A stretch of DNA of 64,000 bases from Occallatibacter gabretensis (GCF_001449115.1 NZ_LAIJ01000010.1:620001-684000), one strand, 5' to 3'; positions 7,854 to 16,555 are shown, counted from the stretch's first letter. Numbers and translations: made by a program. Notes: generated by a model from the sequence alone, not told the origin.

Positions 7854-9843
7854 CTTCAGGCCAGAATGCAACTGGTAGATTAAGATACGCTTCAAGCGTG
7901 CCTGCTTTTTGCGGGGTTCGGCCCAGAAATCGGCTGTAGGAATCAATCGCGGCCGTACTCTGATCGACAATCTCTTTCAGAGTTTGTACGGGCGTGCTTA
8001 ACGCAGCGATATCGGGTATGCCTTTGGTATCAAGTTTGATTTCTTTGCTTCCTGGGGAATACCGGGTCCACCATGGCGTGTATGTCACTTTCAGCGGCGT
8101 TTTATTGGGTGGAATGATAAGCCCATCGCCAAATCGTTTCATATAAGTTGCCGCGAATGCTGCCCCAAATTCCTGTGGGCATCTAGTAGCTGGGGTACGG
8201 AAATAGATGGTGGGCTCGACCTCAACCCATCGCATTGCCCATTCAACAGGGATGGGCTTGCGGTCCCGCATAAAACAGCCAAGGCCGTAGCGCATGATTA
8301 GTGGAAATTCGTAGGTGCGCATCCATATATCAGGAAGCTCAGGAGTCGCACCGTTCAGGGAATAGAACGAGATGAAGTCCGCAAGCCGAATGCAGGCCTC
8401 CCTGACACTTCCCCCTGCACTAGAGAATAGCTTTGCAATGCGTAGCATCTCGTCGCGCAGCTCAGCAATCTCTTCCGCGGGGGGATCTAAAATCTTGTTT
8501 TGAATCAGGCCAAGAACCCTGTTTTCCAGGCCATAGAAATAGAGCAATCCAAGATCATTTTCGATTTGTGTTATCGCCCCTTGCGAAAGCCACCGGAGGT
8601 AACGGCATCGTACGTCAGCCGAAAGCGCTTGGTAGTCTCCGAGGTGGAACCATTCATCGGCGGATGACGGATTGTCACGCTGCACCAGGAGTTGCGGGTC
8701 AATCACAAACGGGTTGTCAGTTGCGCTTCCTTTGCCTACATAAATGAAGCCAGTGCGCAACTCAAATCCCTGAACGGTGGTTGATTCGCCCTTTCCATAC
8801 CAACGGTAGTTCTTCTCAGGCTCTTTTTTAGGAGGAGAAGGGATCGAGAAATCAGCTGTCTTGACCGTCGAGCCCATTCCGACGGTGATCATAAGCAAAT
8901 TTTCTGGTGCAGTTTGTGTACGCGGCACCGGCACTGGAGGGGGTCCGGTAGTGATACGACCGAATTCCACGTGAACTTGCTCTTTAGATGATGACGTCGT
9001 CGATTCTTGCTTTGTACTGCCAAGTTGGCGCGTCAGCAACGATTCGTAAAACGTCCGATTGGCATTGAAGTCTTGAATTAAAAGATCATTCCCGATTCGA
9101 TTGGCGCGCAGCTTTTGTATCTCGATAAGCGCAGCGGTAGCCTGATTGTGGACTGCACGAAAATTCGCTCCATCGACTTCTTCACACACACCGCTGGCCA
9201 ATTCAATTCGGGTCCGAACAGAATCACTGCTGCCAAAGGTCCAAAGCCAAGACATGAATTTGGTATGTTCAAGTACTTCATCGCGCGAATCCAGATGAGG
9301 CGAAATTGTCCTCTCAAAATGCTCTTGTGGAGATACAAAATTCTGCTCCAGCCACCGCTGAAGATAGATTGCCTGTATCAACTCTCGCTCGACATCGATG
9401 TCAAAGGGCGGCGTGGGATGTGGAATAGGAAGAGATCGGGCAGTATTCGTCAGTTGTCGGGCAATCGCCGCGATCATCGATGCGGATTTGGGGCCAACAC
9501 CATGTACCTGGGAAATCCGAAACTCATCCCATCCCTGAAGATCAGACAGCGTGCGTATACCAGCGTCTTTGAGCGCTTGGAGACGCATACCCTCACCATG
9601 CTTTTTTAATTCATCGAGGGGAATAACCCGCAATCGGGCTGCCTGCACTCCTTGTACATATTTGTTGGCTGCTCCGCCAATCGCGTCCTGAGTCCTCGAC
9701 GGTTGTTCAAGGAGCTCTTGCTTGAGTTGCTCAAGCGGCCGCAACACAGAGGTCACCCGCTTCCTTGCCCGTGAGGCGGGTGAAAGGCGATAGGTAACAA
9801 AAACTCCGGCTAAAAGGAGTAGAAACAGAAAAAGCCAGATCAT
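7810..9843 (-). CDS. sngA: Membrane-anchored TerB_N part of a frameshifted SngA-like protein
   Basis: First gene of the defence operon. From ATG 9843 it starts with one transmembrane helix (MIWLFLFLLLLAGVFVTYRL), then a coiled basic region, a helix-hairpin-helix-like DNA-binding segment (residues about 90-130: ALKDAGIRTLSDLQGWDEFR, later VHGVGPKSASMI), and a TerB_N domain in the second half (GFIYVGKG, then DYQALSADVRCRYLRWL, then LLYFYGLENRVL). A start at TTG 9876 is possible but would run through the palindrome at 9855-9873. The frame ends at 7810, shortly after a run of eight A where the TerB/TerB_C frame takes over. Shango SngA proteins carry the TerB module on a single chain, so this is either a broken gene or one rescued by slippage. 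Confidence 0.78.
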   Translation of the reverse strand: MIWLFLFLLLLAGVFVTYRLSPASRARKRVTSVLRPLEQLKQELLEQPSRTQDAIGGAANKYVQGVQAARLRVIPLDELKKHGEGMRLQALKDAGIRTLSDLQGWDEFRISQVHGVGPKSASMIAAIARQLTNTARSLPIPHPTPPFDIDVERELIQAIYLQRWLEQNFVSPQEHFERTISPHLDSRDEVLEHTKFMSWLWTFGSSDSVRTRIELASGVCEEVDGANFRAVHNQATAALIEIQKLRANRIGNDLLIQDFNANRTFYESLLTRQLGSTKQESTTSSSKEQVHVEFGRITTGPPPVPVPRTQTAPENLLMITVGMGSTVKTADFSIPSPPKKEPEKNYRWYGKGESTTVQGFELRTGFIYVGKGSATDNPFVIDPQLLVQRDNPSSADEWFHLGDYQALSADVRCRYLRWLSQGAITQIENDLGLLYFYGLENRVLGLIQNKILDPPAEEIAELRDEMLRIAKLFSSAGGSVREACIRLADFISFYSLNGATPELPDIWMRTYEFPLIMRYGLGCFMRDRKPIPVEWAMRWVEVEPTIYFRTPATRCPQEFGAAFAATYMKRFGDGLIIPPNKTPLKVTYTPWWTRYSPGSKEIKLDTKGIPDIAALSTPVQTLKEIVDQSTAAIDSYSRFLGRTPQKAGTLEAYLNLPVAFWPEDAKKTTAGIKNQLR
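7842..7849 (-). other. A8 slippery run splitting the SngA-like gene
   Basis: On the coding strand the sequence is GATGCA-AAAAAA-ACGACTG. The upstream frame reads D-A-K-K-T-T and stops 13 codons later; the downstream frame reads K-R-L-Q-E-L into the TerB domain. Removing one A joins both halves. Homopolymers of this length promote transcriptional slippage, replication slippage and sequencing errors alike. Confidence 0.75.
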
Positions 9844-9854
9844 GTGGACGAATC

Positions 9855-9873
9855 CTGATATTGACAATATCAG
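9855..9873. promoter_or_regulatory. Perfect 19-bp palindrome ahead of the defence operon (candidate operator)
   Basis: CTGATATTGACAATATCAG has 9-bp arms around a central A and ends 11 bp before the SngA-like ATG at 9843. Upstream on the minus strand, TTGCAC (9895-9890), 17 bp and TGATAT form a weak promoter-like pair whose -10 overlaps the palindrome. Such symmetry is typical of a dimeric repressor site. The adjacent S24/CI-type regulator remnant on the other strand makes autoregulated control plausible, but the link is inferred. Confidence 0.55.
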
Positions 9874-10052
9874 CAAGAAATTGAGTGGCGTGCAAGTCCT
9901 TCCTGGCGCAACCGTCTGATGGCAATAAAGTTCTCAAAACGCGCGAATCGATGAACTGCTGAAATATAGACACCTGCGGCAAAATGCTTGAGGCATTGAT
10001 TAAACTGCTGTACTGCGATCCGCCTTTCCAGACGAATGCCTCGACCTTCTAG

Positions 10053-10460
10053 TTCGTGCGTGGCCTGCGGTTCTTCGAGATCAAGATGATCGGCTCCGTG
10101 CAGGTCGGCAAGGGAACAGCAGAAAGTCAGAGCCAGCCCGTTGACATCGATAGTGCCCGCGAACTCCTGCAAAGCTGTCGAAGGAGCGGCTTTGCAGGGT
10201 TAGCGGAGATTCGATGGAGGGCGTTGGCATTCTGAATGGCGACACCGTGGTCATCCATCTGACCAAGAGGGCTGTGGTCGGAAACTACGTTGTCGTTTGG
10301 GATGGGGCCGATTCTATCGTCAAAGAATTGGCCGAAGACGAAAACAGTGCCTACTTGAATTCACACAACGCTGACAAAAAGAAGTTCCCCGACATCCGCT
10401 TGACGGATGATTTCCGGCCCCAGGAGTGTAACTGGCTTGTACCGTAGTTATAACCTGCGG
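10053..10460 (+). pseudogene. Degraded S24/LexA-CI-type autopeptidase regulator remnant
   Basis: Pieces of an S24 peptidase domain appear in successive frames. The frame from 10053 reads FFEIKMIGSVQVGKG, then PVDIDSARELL, then GFA, equivalent to the cleavage-site and first-strand region. A shift near 10195 leads into RVSGDSMEGVGILNGDTVVI with the nucleophile Ser of GDSM, then VVVWDGADSIVKELAEDE. A second shift near 10430 leads from DDFRPQ to GLYRSYN, the usual last strand. No N-terminal helix-turn-helix could be found between 9880 and 10050. With two frameshifts and no start it is almost certainly non-functional. Its position, divergent to the defence operon, suggests a former regulator of it. 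The antisense frame at 9870-10172 is a shadow. Confidence 0.65.
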
Positions 10461-10999
10461 TTCCTCCGCTGATTTGGTGTGTCACGATGAGGGTCCACCC
10501 AAACGGCTAGAAGAACCGATGTGTTCGTCTGTCAGCTTTCTGACGATAAGATTTGCGCTAAATATTTTCGTAGGATTTTTAACTAGAACGCCTGAATGAG
10601 TCATTCTGACTTATGGCAAATTGTTGCCGCAAAAAATACTTGACAGATTTGTCGTAGTTCGACGAGACTCTTCCCGTTCCTGCTTTACAACTTCAGACTA
10701 CGCCGTGCGCGGCGGCAGTAGTCGTAGCTCATGAATGGGCCCCTCGATCCGCGCGGCAGCGACTCCGACGTTGTCTCGAATGCAGTAGTGTGTTGTGTTC
10801 GTTTCCCAGATCATGGCGATGGAACGGGAATGTCAGTTGATCATTCGAGGCCGCAAATCGTGAAGAATTCCGCGTAATTGAAGCCATAAGGGCAACACTA
10901 TGGCGTACTCCGCCTGTAATGGGGAGTGTATGCCAAGTGGAGAGTTTGCTCAAAGCACACTTAATAGCGTCAAGCGAGCGATGTTGCAGAGGAGAACGT
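10461..10999. other. Intergenic stretch of 0.5 kb, no gene seen
   Basis: No ORF with family resemblance or an RBS is visible. There is a small palindrome GGCAAATTGTTGCC at 10615-10628 followed by TTGACA at 10640-10645, but no convincing -10 at the right distance. The stretch may hold the promoter for the secreted protein starting at 11000. Confidence 0.4.
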
Positions 11000-11773
11000 A
11001 TGAGAAAGTGTTTGTCGCTGATTACCCTAGCATGTCTAGCTATGACCGCCACGCGTACGCGAGCACAGCAAGGCACAACACCGCAACAGGTATTTCAATC
11101 AGCAATAGCCTCCTTAAATTCCGGAAATGTAGGCGCGCTTCAATTGTCCGGAACTATCGAGGCGCCTGCTGGAGAGGACAGCGACACTGGAACCTTTTCC
11201 GGCCAGTGCAGCATCTCGGGAACGAGTCAGCTTCAGATGCAGCTCTCGTCGGGAACGCGTACCGAGAATAGTCTGATCGCGGCGGGCGTGGCCTCCGGAA
11301 GCTGGGTAGATGAGCAAGGTACGGCACACGCTATGGCTCCCCAGAATGTGCAGACACCTGCGGCCTGGTTTTGCCCGCAAGTTGTTCTGTCGTCCATTCT
11401 CAAATCACCAGGCTCGATGACTATTCAGTTTGTCGGGAGCGAAACCAAGAATGGCATTGCAGCCCTTCATTATCTGGTTGCCCCTCCAAGTCTGAGCAGC
11501 GCGTCCGACGGGTCTTCCTCCATTTCAGCGATAGCGCAGACGGATATTTATCTCAATGCAACGACATTGCAGCCTGTAGCGTTCGATTTCAATGCCCATC
11601 CGGATAACAACGCGTTGGTGAATATTCCCATAGAAATCCAGTTCTCCAATTATGTGAATTTAGGCGGAGTGCTCGTCCCGGGAACGGTATCAAAGTACAT
11701 GAACGGTGCCCTTGTGGTCACCCTCCAAGCTACCAGCGCTACTCCTAGCGCTTCTTCGGTTACTACCAACTGA
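11000..11773 (+). CDS. Secreted hypothetical protein (257 aa)
   Basis: The function is not recognised. ATG 11000 is chosen because GGAG lies 8 bases upstream (GCAGAGGAGAACGT) and it opens a textbook signal peptide (MRKCLSLITLACLAMTATRT, cleavage near RAQQ). The mature part is rich in Ser, Gly, Thr and Gln, with alternating strand-like segments (GALQLSGTIEAPAG, then SGTSQLQMQLSSG, then IPIEIQFSNYVNLGGVLVPG). This looks like an LolA/outer-membrane lipoprotein-carrier type half-barrel measuring a lipid or polymer, but the resemblance is weak. It precedes a truncated Rhs-type protein by 28 bp, the arrangement of an export-related partner upstream of a surface protein. Confidence 0.6.
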   Translation: MRKCLSLITLACLAMTATRTRAQQGTTPQQVFQSAIASLNSGNVGALQLSGTIEAPAGEDSDTGTFSGQCSISGTSQLQMQLSSGTRTENSLIAAGVASGSWVDEQGTAHAMAPQNVQTPAAWFCPQVVLSSILKSPGSMTIQFVGSETKNGIAALHYLVAPPSLSSASDGSSSISAIAQTDIYLNATTLQPVAFDFNAHPDNNALVNIPIEIQFSNYVNLGGVLVPGTVSKYMNGALVVTLQATSATPSASSVTTN

Positions 11774-11801
11774 GACATATTTGAAGATCTGGAGACCTGT
11801 C

Positions 11802-12170
11802 ATGAAGAACGCCCGCCTGTGTTCGCTGATCCTGGTTCTATTCAGCTTTGCTTCTCATCTTGTGACTTCGCAGACTGTGGCGACCGGTACATATCAGTTC
11901 GGGTCTTTCGCAGGCGGACCGGATGCAGTTAATCTGGGAAATCTCAATGTCAATTGGCAATTTCCGATCATGAACAAGGCAGGACGGGGGCAGAATTTTG
12001 TCTTCAACCTTGCTTACGACAGCTCCATCTGGTATCCCGCTACTGTAAGTGGCTCTCAGGTATGGACGCCCATTTCACAATGGGGCTGGTCAGGATTACA
12101 ACAAAGTGTCGGATCGACCTATTATACGTACACGACGACTCTTCAGAGCACATCACAATGTCGCATATGA
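11802..12170 (+). pseudogene. 5' fragment of an Rhs-type surface protein
   Basis: From ATG 11802 (GGAG upstream) the reading begins with a signal peptide (MKNARLCSLILVLFSFASHL, cleavage after TSQ) and continues TVATGTYQFGSFAGGPDAVN, LGNLNVNWQFPIMNKAGRG and FVFNLAYDSSIWYP. This is the opening of the very large acidobacterial RHS-repeat cell-surface proteins. Those run to well over a thousand residues; here the frame stops after 122 and the following DNA belongs to a different family. So it is a truncated leftover. It could still yield a short exported peptide, but a function is unlikely. Confidence 0.7.
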
Positions 12171-12420
12171 AGGCCCGGATGGTGTGGTTGGTGGTGAGCG
12201 CCTGACTCTTGAGGCGGGAGAGTATGCGGTCGTTCGTGTCATCGATACAGCCTTGCTCCGCGATACCTGGACCTGGTTGTTGGGCCATTGGCTGGCGAAC
12301 TCCGGACGTCGAGAGAAGAACGCACCAGAGTTTGAGCGATTTTCCAGCATATCGGAAACCGGTGCACCCATTGGACCGGTTGAAATCTGGATTCCCCTCG
12401 AACCGTTCTTAAGTGATTGA
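12156..12420 (+). pseudogene. C-terminal fragment of a GyrI-like/AraC effector-binding domain
   Basis: In the frame ending at 12420 the residues LTLEAGEYAVVRVIDTALLR, then DTWTWLLGHWLANSGRR, then PEFERFSSI, then GPVEIWIPLEPF match the second half of GyrI-like small-molecule-binding domains (agGeYAvf, Wl..SG, fE.y, veiwiPl). The N-terminal half and any helix-turn-helix part are missing, and the frame fuses backwards into unrelated Rhs DNA. The start given is the approximate junction. The fragment is a relic of a multidrug- or effector-sensing protein joined to the Rhs fragment by recombination. Confidence 0.62.
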
Positions 12421-12823
12421 GTCCGCCGCTGCGGGCTTCGATCGTCGTTGAGTCGAGCGGTCGAATTCTGACTCCTGCCTTAAACTACTCTGCTGCCGCT
12501 TGCATTTAGCATTTCACTTCCGACAAAGCCGACTAAGGAGATATTCCGCTGCTTGATTCCCTTTGTGAGCAGGAGGATCGTGAGATAGCGTTTCGGCCAA
12601 AGAGGTCCTCAGAGTCGAGAATTGTCCACTCTTTCGGGGGGTGTGAAGCTCGCATCGTCTTGTTATAGTGAAGGCTCGCGAGGCATAAATGGCTTCATGC
12701 GAGCCGATCACGATACTTCCTCATATGCCGCTCTGATTGTCCGCACGGCCTTAGGCCTGAGATTGAATCGCACTGGGCGAAGTCTTTGCTCAAGCGGATT
12801 GACTCAACGGCACGGAGACAACG
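12421..12823. other. Intergenic stretch of 0.4 kb before the propeller kinase
   Basis: No gene, RNA or strong repeat is recognised. The final 20 bp carry the GGAG ribosome-binding site of the histidine kinase gene. Confidence 0.4.
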
Positions 12824-15800
12824 ATGGAACATCAGAAAAGCGATAGTCAAGGAATGCGCGGCCGTCGGATGTCGGGAGCCGATTGGAAGACATTCTTGCA
12901 TCCGCATTCTTTGGCTCAAATAATTTGGAGGCGTGCAGGCCGTTGGGTAGCGCTTCGCCCCGCTGGAAGAGGTTCAGGTCTCCCGCTCTTTGGCATGGAA
13001 TTTATCGTAATCGCGGTCTCCTTGCTTTGGACAGCGACGAACTTGTATGCCGAGAGGTGGCATGCTTCAACCTTGGGATTGCCGGCACGAGGACAAGCAC
13101 AGCCGCTTGAAGACATGGGCCACATGAGCTGGACACGGCGGGACGGGGCTCCGAGCGATATCTCGGCACTGACGCAAACCCAAGACGGATATCTGTGGAT
13201 CGGGTCAAGCGCCGGGCTCTTTCGCTTCGATGGTCTGCAATTCCAGTCCTACCCCTTCACTTCCGCGGATCCACGGCTGCCTGCCTCCGCCGTAGCGGCG
13301 CTCGCCACGGACCGCGTCGGCGGGTTGTGGATCGGCTACCGAATGGGCGGGATCAGCTATCTCCGCGACGGCAAGAAGGTGGACTACGACGAACACAACG
13401 GCCTGGTAAGCGAATCGACGGAACAGTTGCTCTGTCGCGAAGACGGCTCAGTTTGGGCAACCGCGGACGGACGGCTGATGCGCTTTACCGGAACCGGCTG
13501 GGAGAACTACTCGATCAAACATGGTCTGGTGTCTGAAGGGCTCTATTCTCTGTTCTTCGATCGCGCTGGAAACCTCTGGACTGCCGACAAGGGGCATGTC
13601 TACGAACTGAAGAAAGGGGAAGACAAGTTTGTTCCAGTAGCTGTTTCGGCAAAGGTAGTGAATCAGTTTGGACAGTTGCCGAACGGAGACATCTGGATAA
13701 GTGACGCCTGGAACAAGATCCGGCCTCTGCTCGACGACGAGCACGTGAACACGGTTCGCATCCCCGGCGTGCCGGTCATGATCGTGGACAAGGCCGGAAG
13801 CATCTGGCTGGCGAACGATTTCGGCGGGATTACGCGCATCAAGGAGCCGGGGGCCGCCTCGAGTGAGACAGAACACTACGCGCAGGCGAATGGACTGACA
13901 GACGGGCAAACGCGAACGATCCTGCAAGATCGTCAAGGCGCCATCTGGGTTGGCACTGCAAGGGGCCTGGATCGATTCCGTCCTTCGCCCGTGGTGCCGT
14001 TTCACGGGGTTCCACTCGAATACTATCCAGCGTTGGCGGCAGGCGCCAGCGGCGGCATCTGGCTCCACGATATGGATAAGCCATTGATGCGTCTGCGCGA
14101 CGGAAAATTGTCGTTTGTGAGCGAAGGCCACGGGAGCAGCTCTCTCTTTGAGGACAGCGACGGATCTGTCTGGATGCTGGACCAGATTACGCGCAGCTTC
14201 TACCGCTATTCGGAATCGGGAGGTGCACCGCTGCGGATACCCGCCCCGGTTGAAGGGATGGCTGGCGAGACGTGGTGCCTGGGAACGGACCGGCAAGGCG
14301 CCTTGCTTGCCTGTTTTGAAGGCCATGGTTTGTGGCGTTACTCGGGCAAGTGGGAACATGTAGACGCGCCCGGTATGCCGCGCGAAGCACCGCTTTCGCT
14401 GATGAAAGGATCCAGGGGCCGGATTTGGCTGGGATACGCGCGAAATGAAATTGTGCTTGATGATCCAGGCGGGTACCGCACATTCGGACGCGAACAGGGC
14501 CTGGAGGTGAATAGCGTTTTCACTTTCTACGAGACCAGTAACTTGGTCTTCGCGGGTGGCTCCGACGGTTTGGCCTACTTCGATGGCATGCGCTTTCACA
14601 CATTGCAGCTTCGCACTCCCGGCTTGCTGCGGGGCATTTCAGGCATCGTAAAAGACCGGTTTGGCGACCTCTGGCTGAATGCCGGGTCTGGCGTCGTCCG
14701 TCTGCCTGAGGTGGAGTGGAGCAAGGCCGTTCAGCAGCCGAAGTATGCGATGGATTATCAGCTGCTGAATGAGCAGGACGGTCTGATCGGTGCGCCGACT
14801 CAGAGTAAACCCACCCCGTCGGCAATTGTCGACAAGAGCGGTCTTCTCTGGTTTGCAACTTCCGGCCGTCTGGTCTCAATCGATCCTGCGATGGCAAGCC
14901 GGGGGTTCTCGAAGCCGAGCGTACAACTGCAGTCCGTGGCCGTGAACGGCGTCCTCCGCCATGCCACGGAAGGTGAACCGATCTCTCTCGGTTCGATCCC
15001 GCTGAAGACCCTGGAGTTCGACTACATCGGTGTCGATCTTAATTCTCCTGATCGGGTAGCCTATCAATATATGCTTGAGGGCCAGGACCATGAGTGGCAG
15101 GACGTTGGTAGTCGTAGACAGGCCTTTTATACGAATCTCCCGCCGGGTACGTATCATTTTCGGGTAAGGGCGGCGAGCGGCACGGGGCCATGGGCAGAGT
15201 TGCCGGCGGCGATGAAGCTCACAGTCAATGCTCCGTTTTATCGGACAATCTGGTTCTACCTGCTAATTATGCTGCCGGTTTTTGGCCTCATTTGGCTGAT
15301 CTATCGAATGCGCGTGCAACACATCACGGCCAAAATGCGAGCGCGTCTTGAAGCACGAGCTCAGGAACGCATCCGCATTGCGAGAGATTTACACGATACG
15401 CTGCTTCAAGGAATCCAAGGGTTGATACTCCGCTTTCACTACGCCACAGAGCGGTTGACGGCTGAGGAACCGGCACGGGCGATGCTTCGCGATGCCTTGG
15501 TTCGCGCTGACCGGGTGATCAGCGAGGGCCGCGAGAAAGTCAGAGAGTTACGCGCGGAGGCTGCTCTGCCTGGCGATCTTGAAAAGAATCTCCGCAGGGC
15601 CGCGGAAGCGCTTCAAGTCGACGGTGGCGCCCCGGTCAAGTTAACTGTGAAAGGCCAACCGAGAACGCTGCGGCCAGCGGTTCAGCACGAGCTTTACTCG
15701 ATTGGAAGGGAGGCTCTCACGAATTCGATACGGCACGCGCAGGCCACCGAGATTGTTTTGGAACTGAACTACGATGTGAATCAATTGCGTGTTTGCTGCC

Positions 15801-16150
15801 GCGATAATGGTTGCGGTGTTGGAACCGAAGTGGGGCGTTCAGGATTCAGGCGTGGACACTGGGGAATTCCGGGTATGCGTGAGCGGGCTCGAGATCTGGG
15901 AGCCGAATTCGAATTCGCGAGCTCGGCTGAAATTGGCACTCGAATCGACGTCTGCCTTGAAGCGCGACGAGCTTATGCTCGAAGAGAGAGCGGTTTCCCG
16001 TGGAAAAACCAATCATCGCGATGGCTGACGGCCATGCGAGAGTTCCTGCCGGGTCGGTACGCATTTGCTGATGAAGATCTTGCAGATATTTCCCTCAAGG
16101 ACGACTCTCTAGAGGGTCCGGACTTGCCGGGAATTGGCGATCTCGAGTAG
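12824..16150 (+). CDS. Propeller-type sensor histidine kinase (Reg_prop, Y_Y_Y, HisKA_3, HATPase)
   Basis: A 1108-residue membrane-bound sensor kinase. A signal/anchor segment (FIVIAVSLLWTATNLY, about residues 60-75) is followed by repeated two-component propeller blades (DGYLWIGSSAGLFRFDG, GGLWIGYRMGG, GAIWVGTARGLDRF) forming two periplasmic beta-propellers, then a Y_Y_Y domain (YQYMLEGQDHEWQDV) and one transmembrane helix (IWFYLLIMLPVFGLIWLIY). The cytoplasmic kinase has the HisKA_3 phospho-acceptor in IARDLHDTLLQG (His857) and HATPase motifs NSIRHA, DNGCGVG and GIPGMRERA. The C-terminal 60 residues after the ATPase are unlike the family. No response regulator follows; NarL-type regulators at 23.7 and 46.7 kb are possible partners. 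Such sensors in related bacteria often read oligosaccharides. Confidence 0.88.
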   Translation: MEHQKSDSQGMRGRRMSGADWKTFLHPHSLAQIIWRRAGRWVALRPAGRGSGLPLFGMEFIVIAVSLLWTATNLYAERWHASTLGLPARGQAQPLEDMGHMSWTRRDGAPSDISALTQTQDGYLWIGSSAGLFRFDGLQFQSYPFTSADPRLPASAVAALATDRVGGLWIGYRMGGISYLRDGKKVDYDEHNGLVSESTEQLLCREDGSVWATADGRLMRFTGTGWENYSIKHGLVSEGLYSLFFDRAGNLWTADKGHVYELKKGEDKFVPVAVSAKVVNQFGQLPNGDIWISDAWNKIRPLLDDEHVNTVRIPGVPVMIVDKAGSIWLANDFGGITRIKEPGAASSETEHYAQANGLTDGQTRTILQDRQGAIWVGTARGLDRFRPSPVVPFHGVPLEYYPALAAGASGGIWLHDMDKPLMRLRDGKLSFVSEGHGSSSLFEDSDGSVWMLDQITRSFYRYSESGGAPLRIPAPVEGMAGETWCLGTDRQGALLACFEGHGLWRYSGKWEHVDAPGMPREAPLSLMKGSRGRIWLGYARNEIVLDDPGGYRTFGREQGLEVNSVFTFYETSNLVFAGGSDGLAYFDGMRFHTLQLRTPGLLRGISGIVKDRFGDLWLNAGSGVVRLPEVEWSKAVQQPKYAMDYQLLNEQDGLIGAPTQSKPTPSAIVDKSGLLWFATSGRLVSIDPAMASRGFSKPSVQLQSVAVNGVLRHATEGEPISLGSIPLKTLEFDYIGVDLNSPDRVAYQYMLEGQDHEWQDVGSRRQAFYTNLPPGTYHFRVRAASGTGPWAELPAAMKLTVNAPFYRTIWFYLLIMLPVFGLIWLIYRMRVQHITAKMRARLEARAQERIRIARDLHDTLLQGIQGLILRFHYATERLTAEEPARAMLRDALVRADRVISEGREKVRELRAEAALPGDLEKNLRRAAEALQVDGGAPVKLTVKGQPRTLRPAVQHELYSIGREALTNSIRHAQATEIVLELNYDVNQLRVCCRDNGCGVGTEVGRSGFRRGHWGIPGMRERARDLGAEFEFASSAEIGTRIDVCLEARRAYARRESGFPWKNQSSRWLTAMREFLPGRYAFADEDLADISLKDDSLEGPDLPGIGDLE

Positions 16151-16276
16151 TAACGTTCGAAGGTATTGATTCAATAGTCGATCAGATTGGATGAGGGAAG
16201 GCGTGCGATTGGCTCATCTGCGCCGATTCGTTGCAGAACGACGCGGCATTCGCTTAACATCCACCACGAGGACCGC

Positions 16277-16555
16277 ATGAATAATTCAACCCAGGTCACC
16301 CGAAGCCGGTTTGAGATTGAGCAGGATGGACAGGTCAGCTACCTGAAATTCGAAACAGGTGGCCTTGGCTGGATGACGATCTGGCATACGGAAGTTCCTC
16401 AGGAGCAGCGGGGCAAGGGCCTCGATTCTGAGCTGGTCACAAGGGCATTCCAATATGCCAATGATCTTTCTTTGCAGGTTGAGGCAATCTGCCTACTTGC
16501 CAAACACCTACTCGACAAACATCCGGAATTGGAAGCCAAGTTCAGGAAGAAGTAG
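16277..16555 (+). CDS. Small GNAT-like N-acetyltransferase (YjdJ/COG2388 type)
   Basis: A 92-residue protein started at ATG 16277 behind GAGG. The sequence FEIEQDGQVSYLKFETGG, then IWHTEVPQEQRGKGLDSELV, shows the acetyl-CoA-binding loop in QRGKGL, as in the minimal single-domain GNATs of the YjdJ group, where the motif is usually RGKGIA. The C-terminal LSLQVEAICLLAKHLLDKHP replaces the common 'P.Cpya..yl..hp' strand. The substrate is unknown. It lies 126 bp after the propeller kinase on the same strand. Confidence 0.75.
   Translation: MNNSTQVTRSRFEIEQDGQVSYLKFETGGLGWMTIWHTEVPQEQRGKGLDSELVTRAFQYANDLSLQVEAICLLAKHLLDKHPELEAKFRKK

Noticed and set aside
3234-9876. BREX type 2 system
   Set aside because: BrxD- and BrxHI-like proteins are present, but the methylase, PglZ-type phosphatase and kinase genes are absent, while a TerB-domain protein heads the operon.
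9870-10172. 100-residue minus-strand ORF ahead of the SngA-like gene
   Set aside because: It is antisense to the S24 remnant, has no RBS or recognisable fold, and its composition looks like a shadow of the old plus-strand gene.
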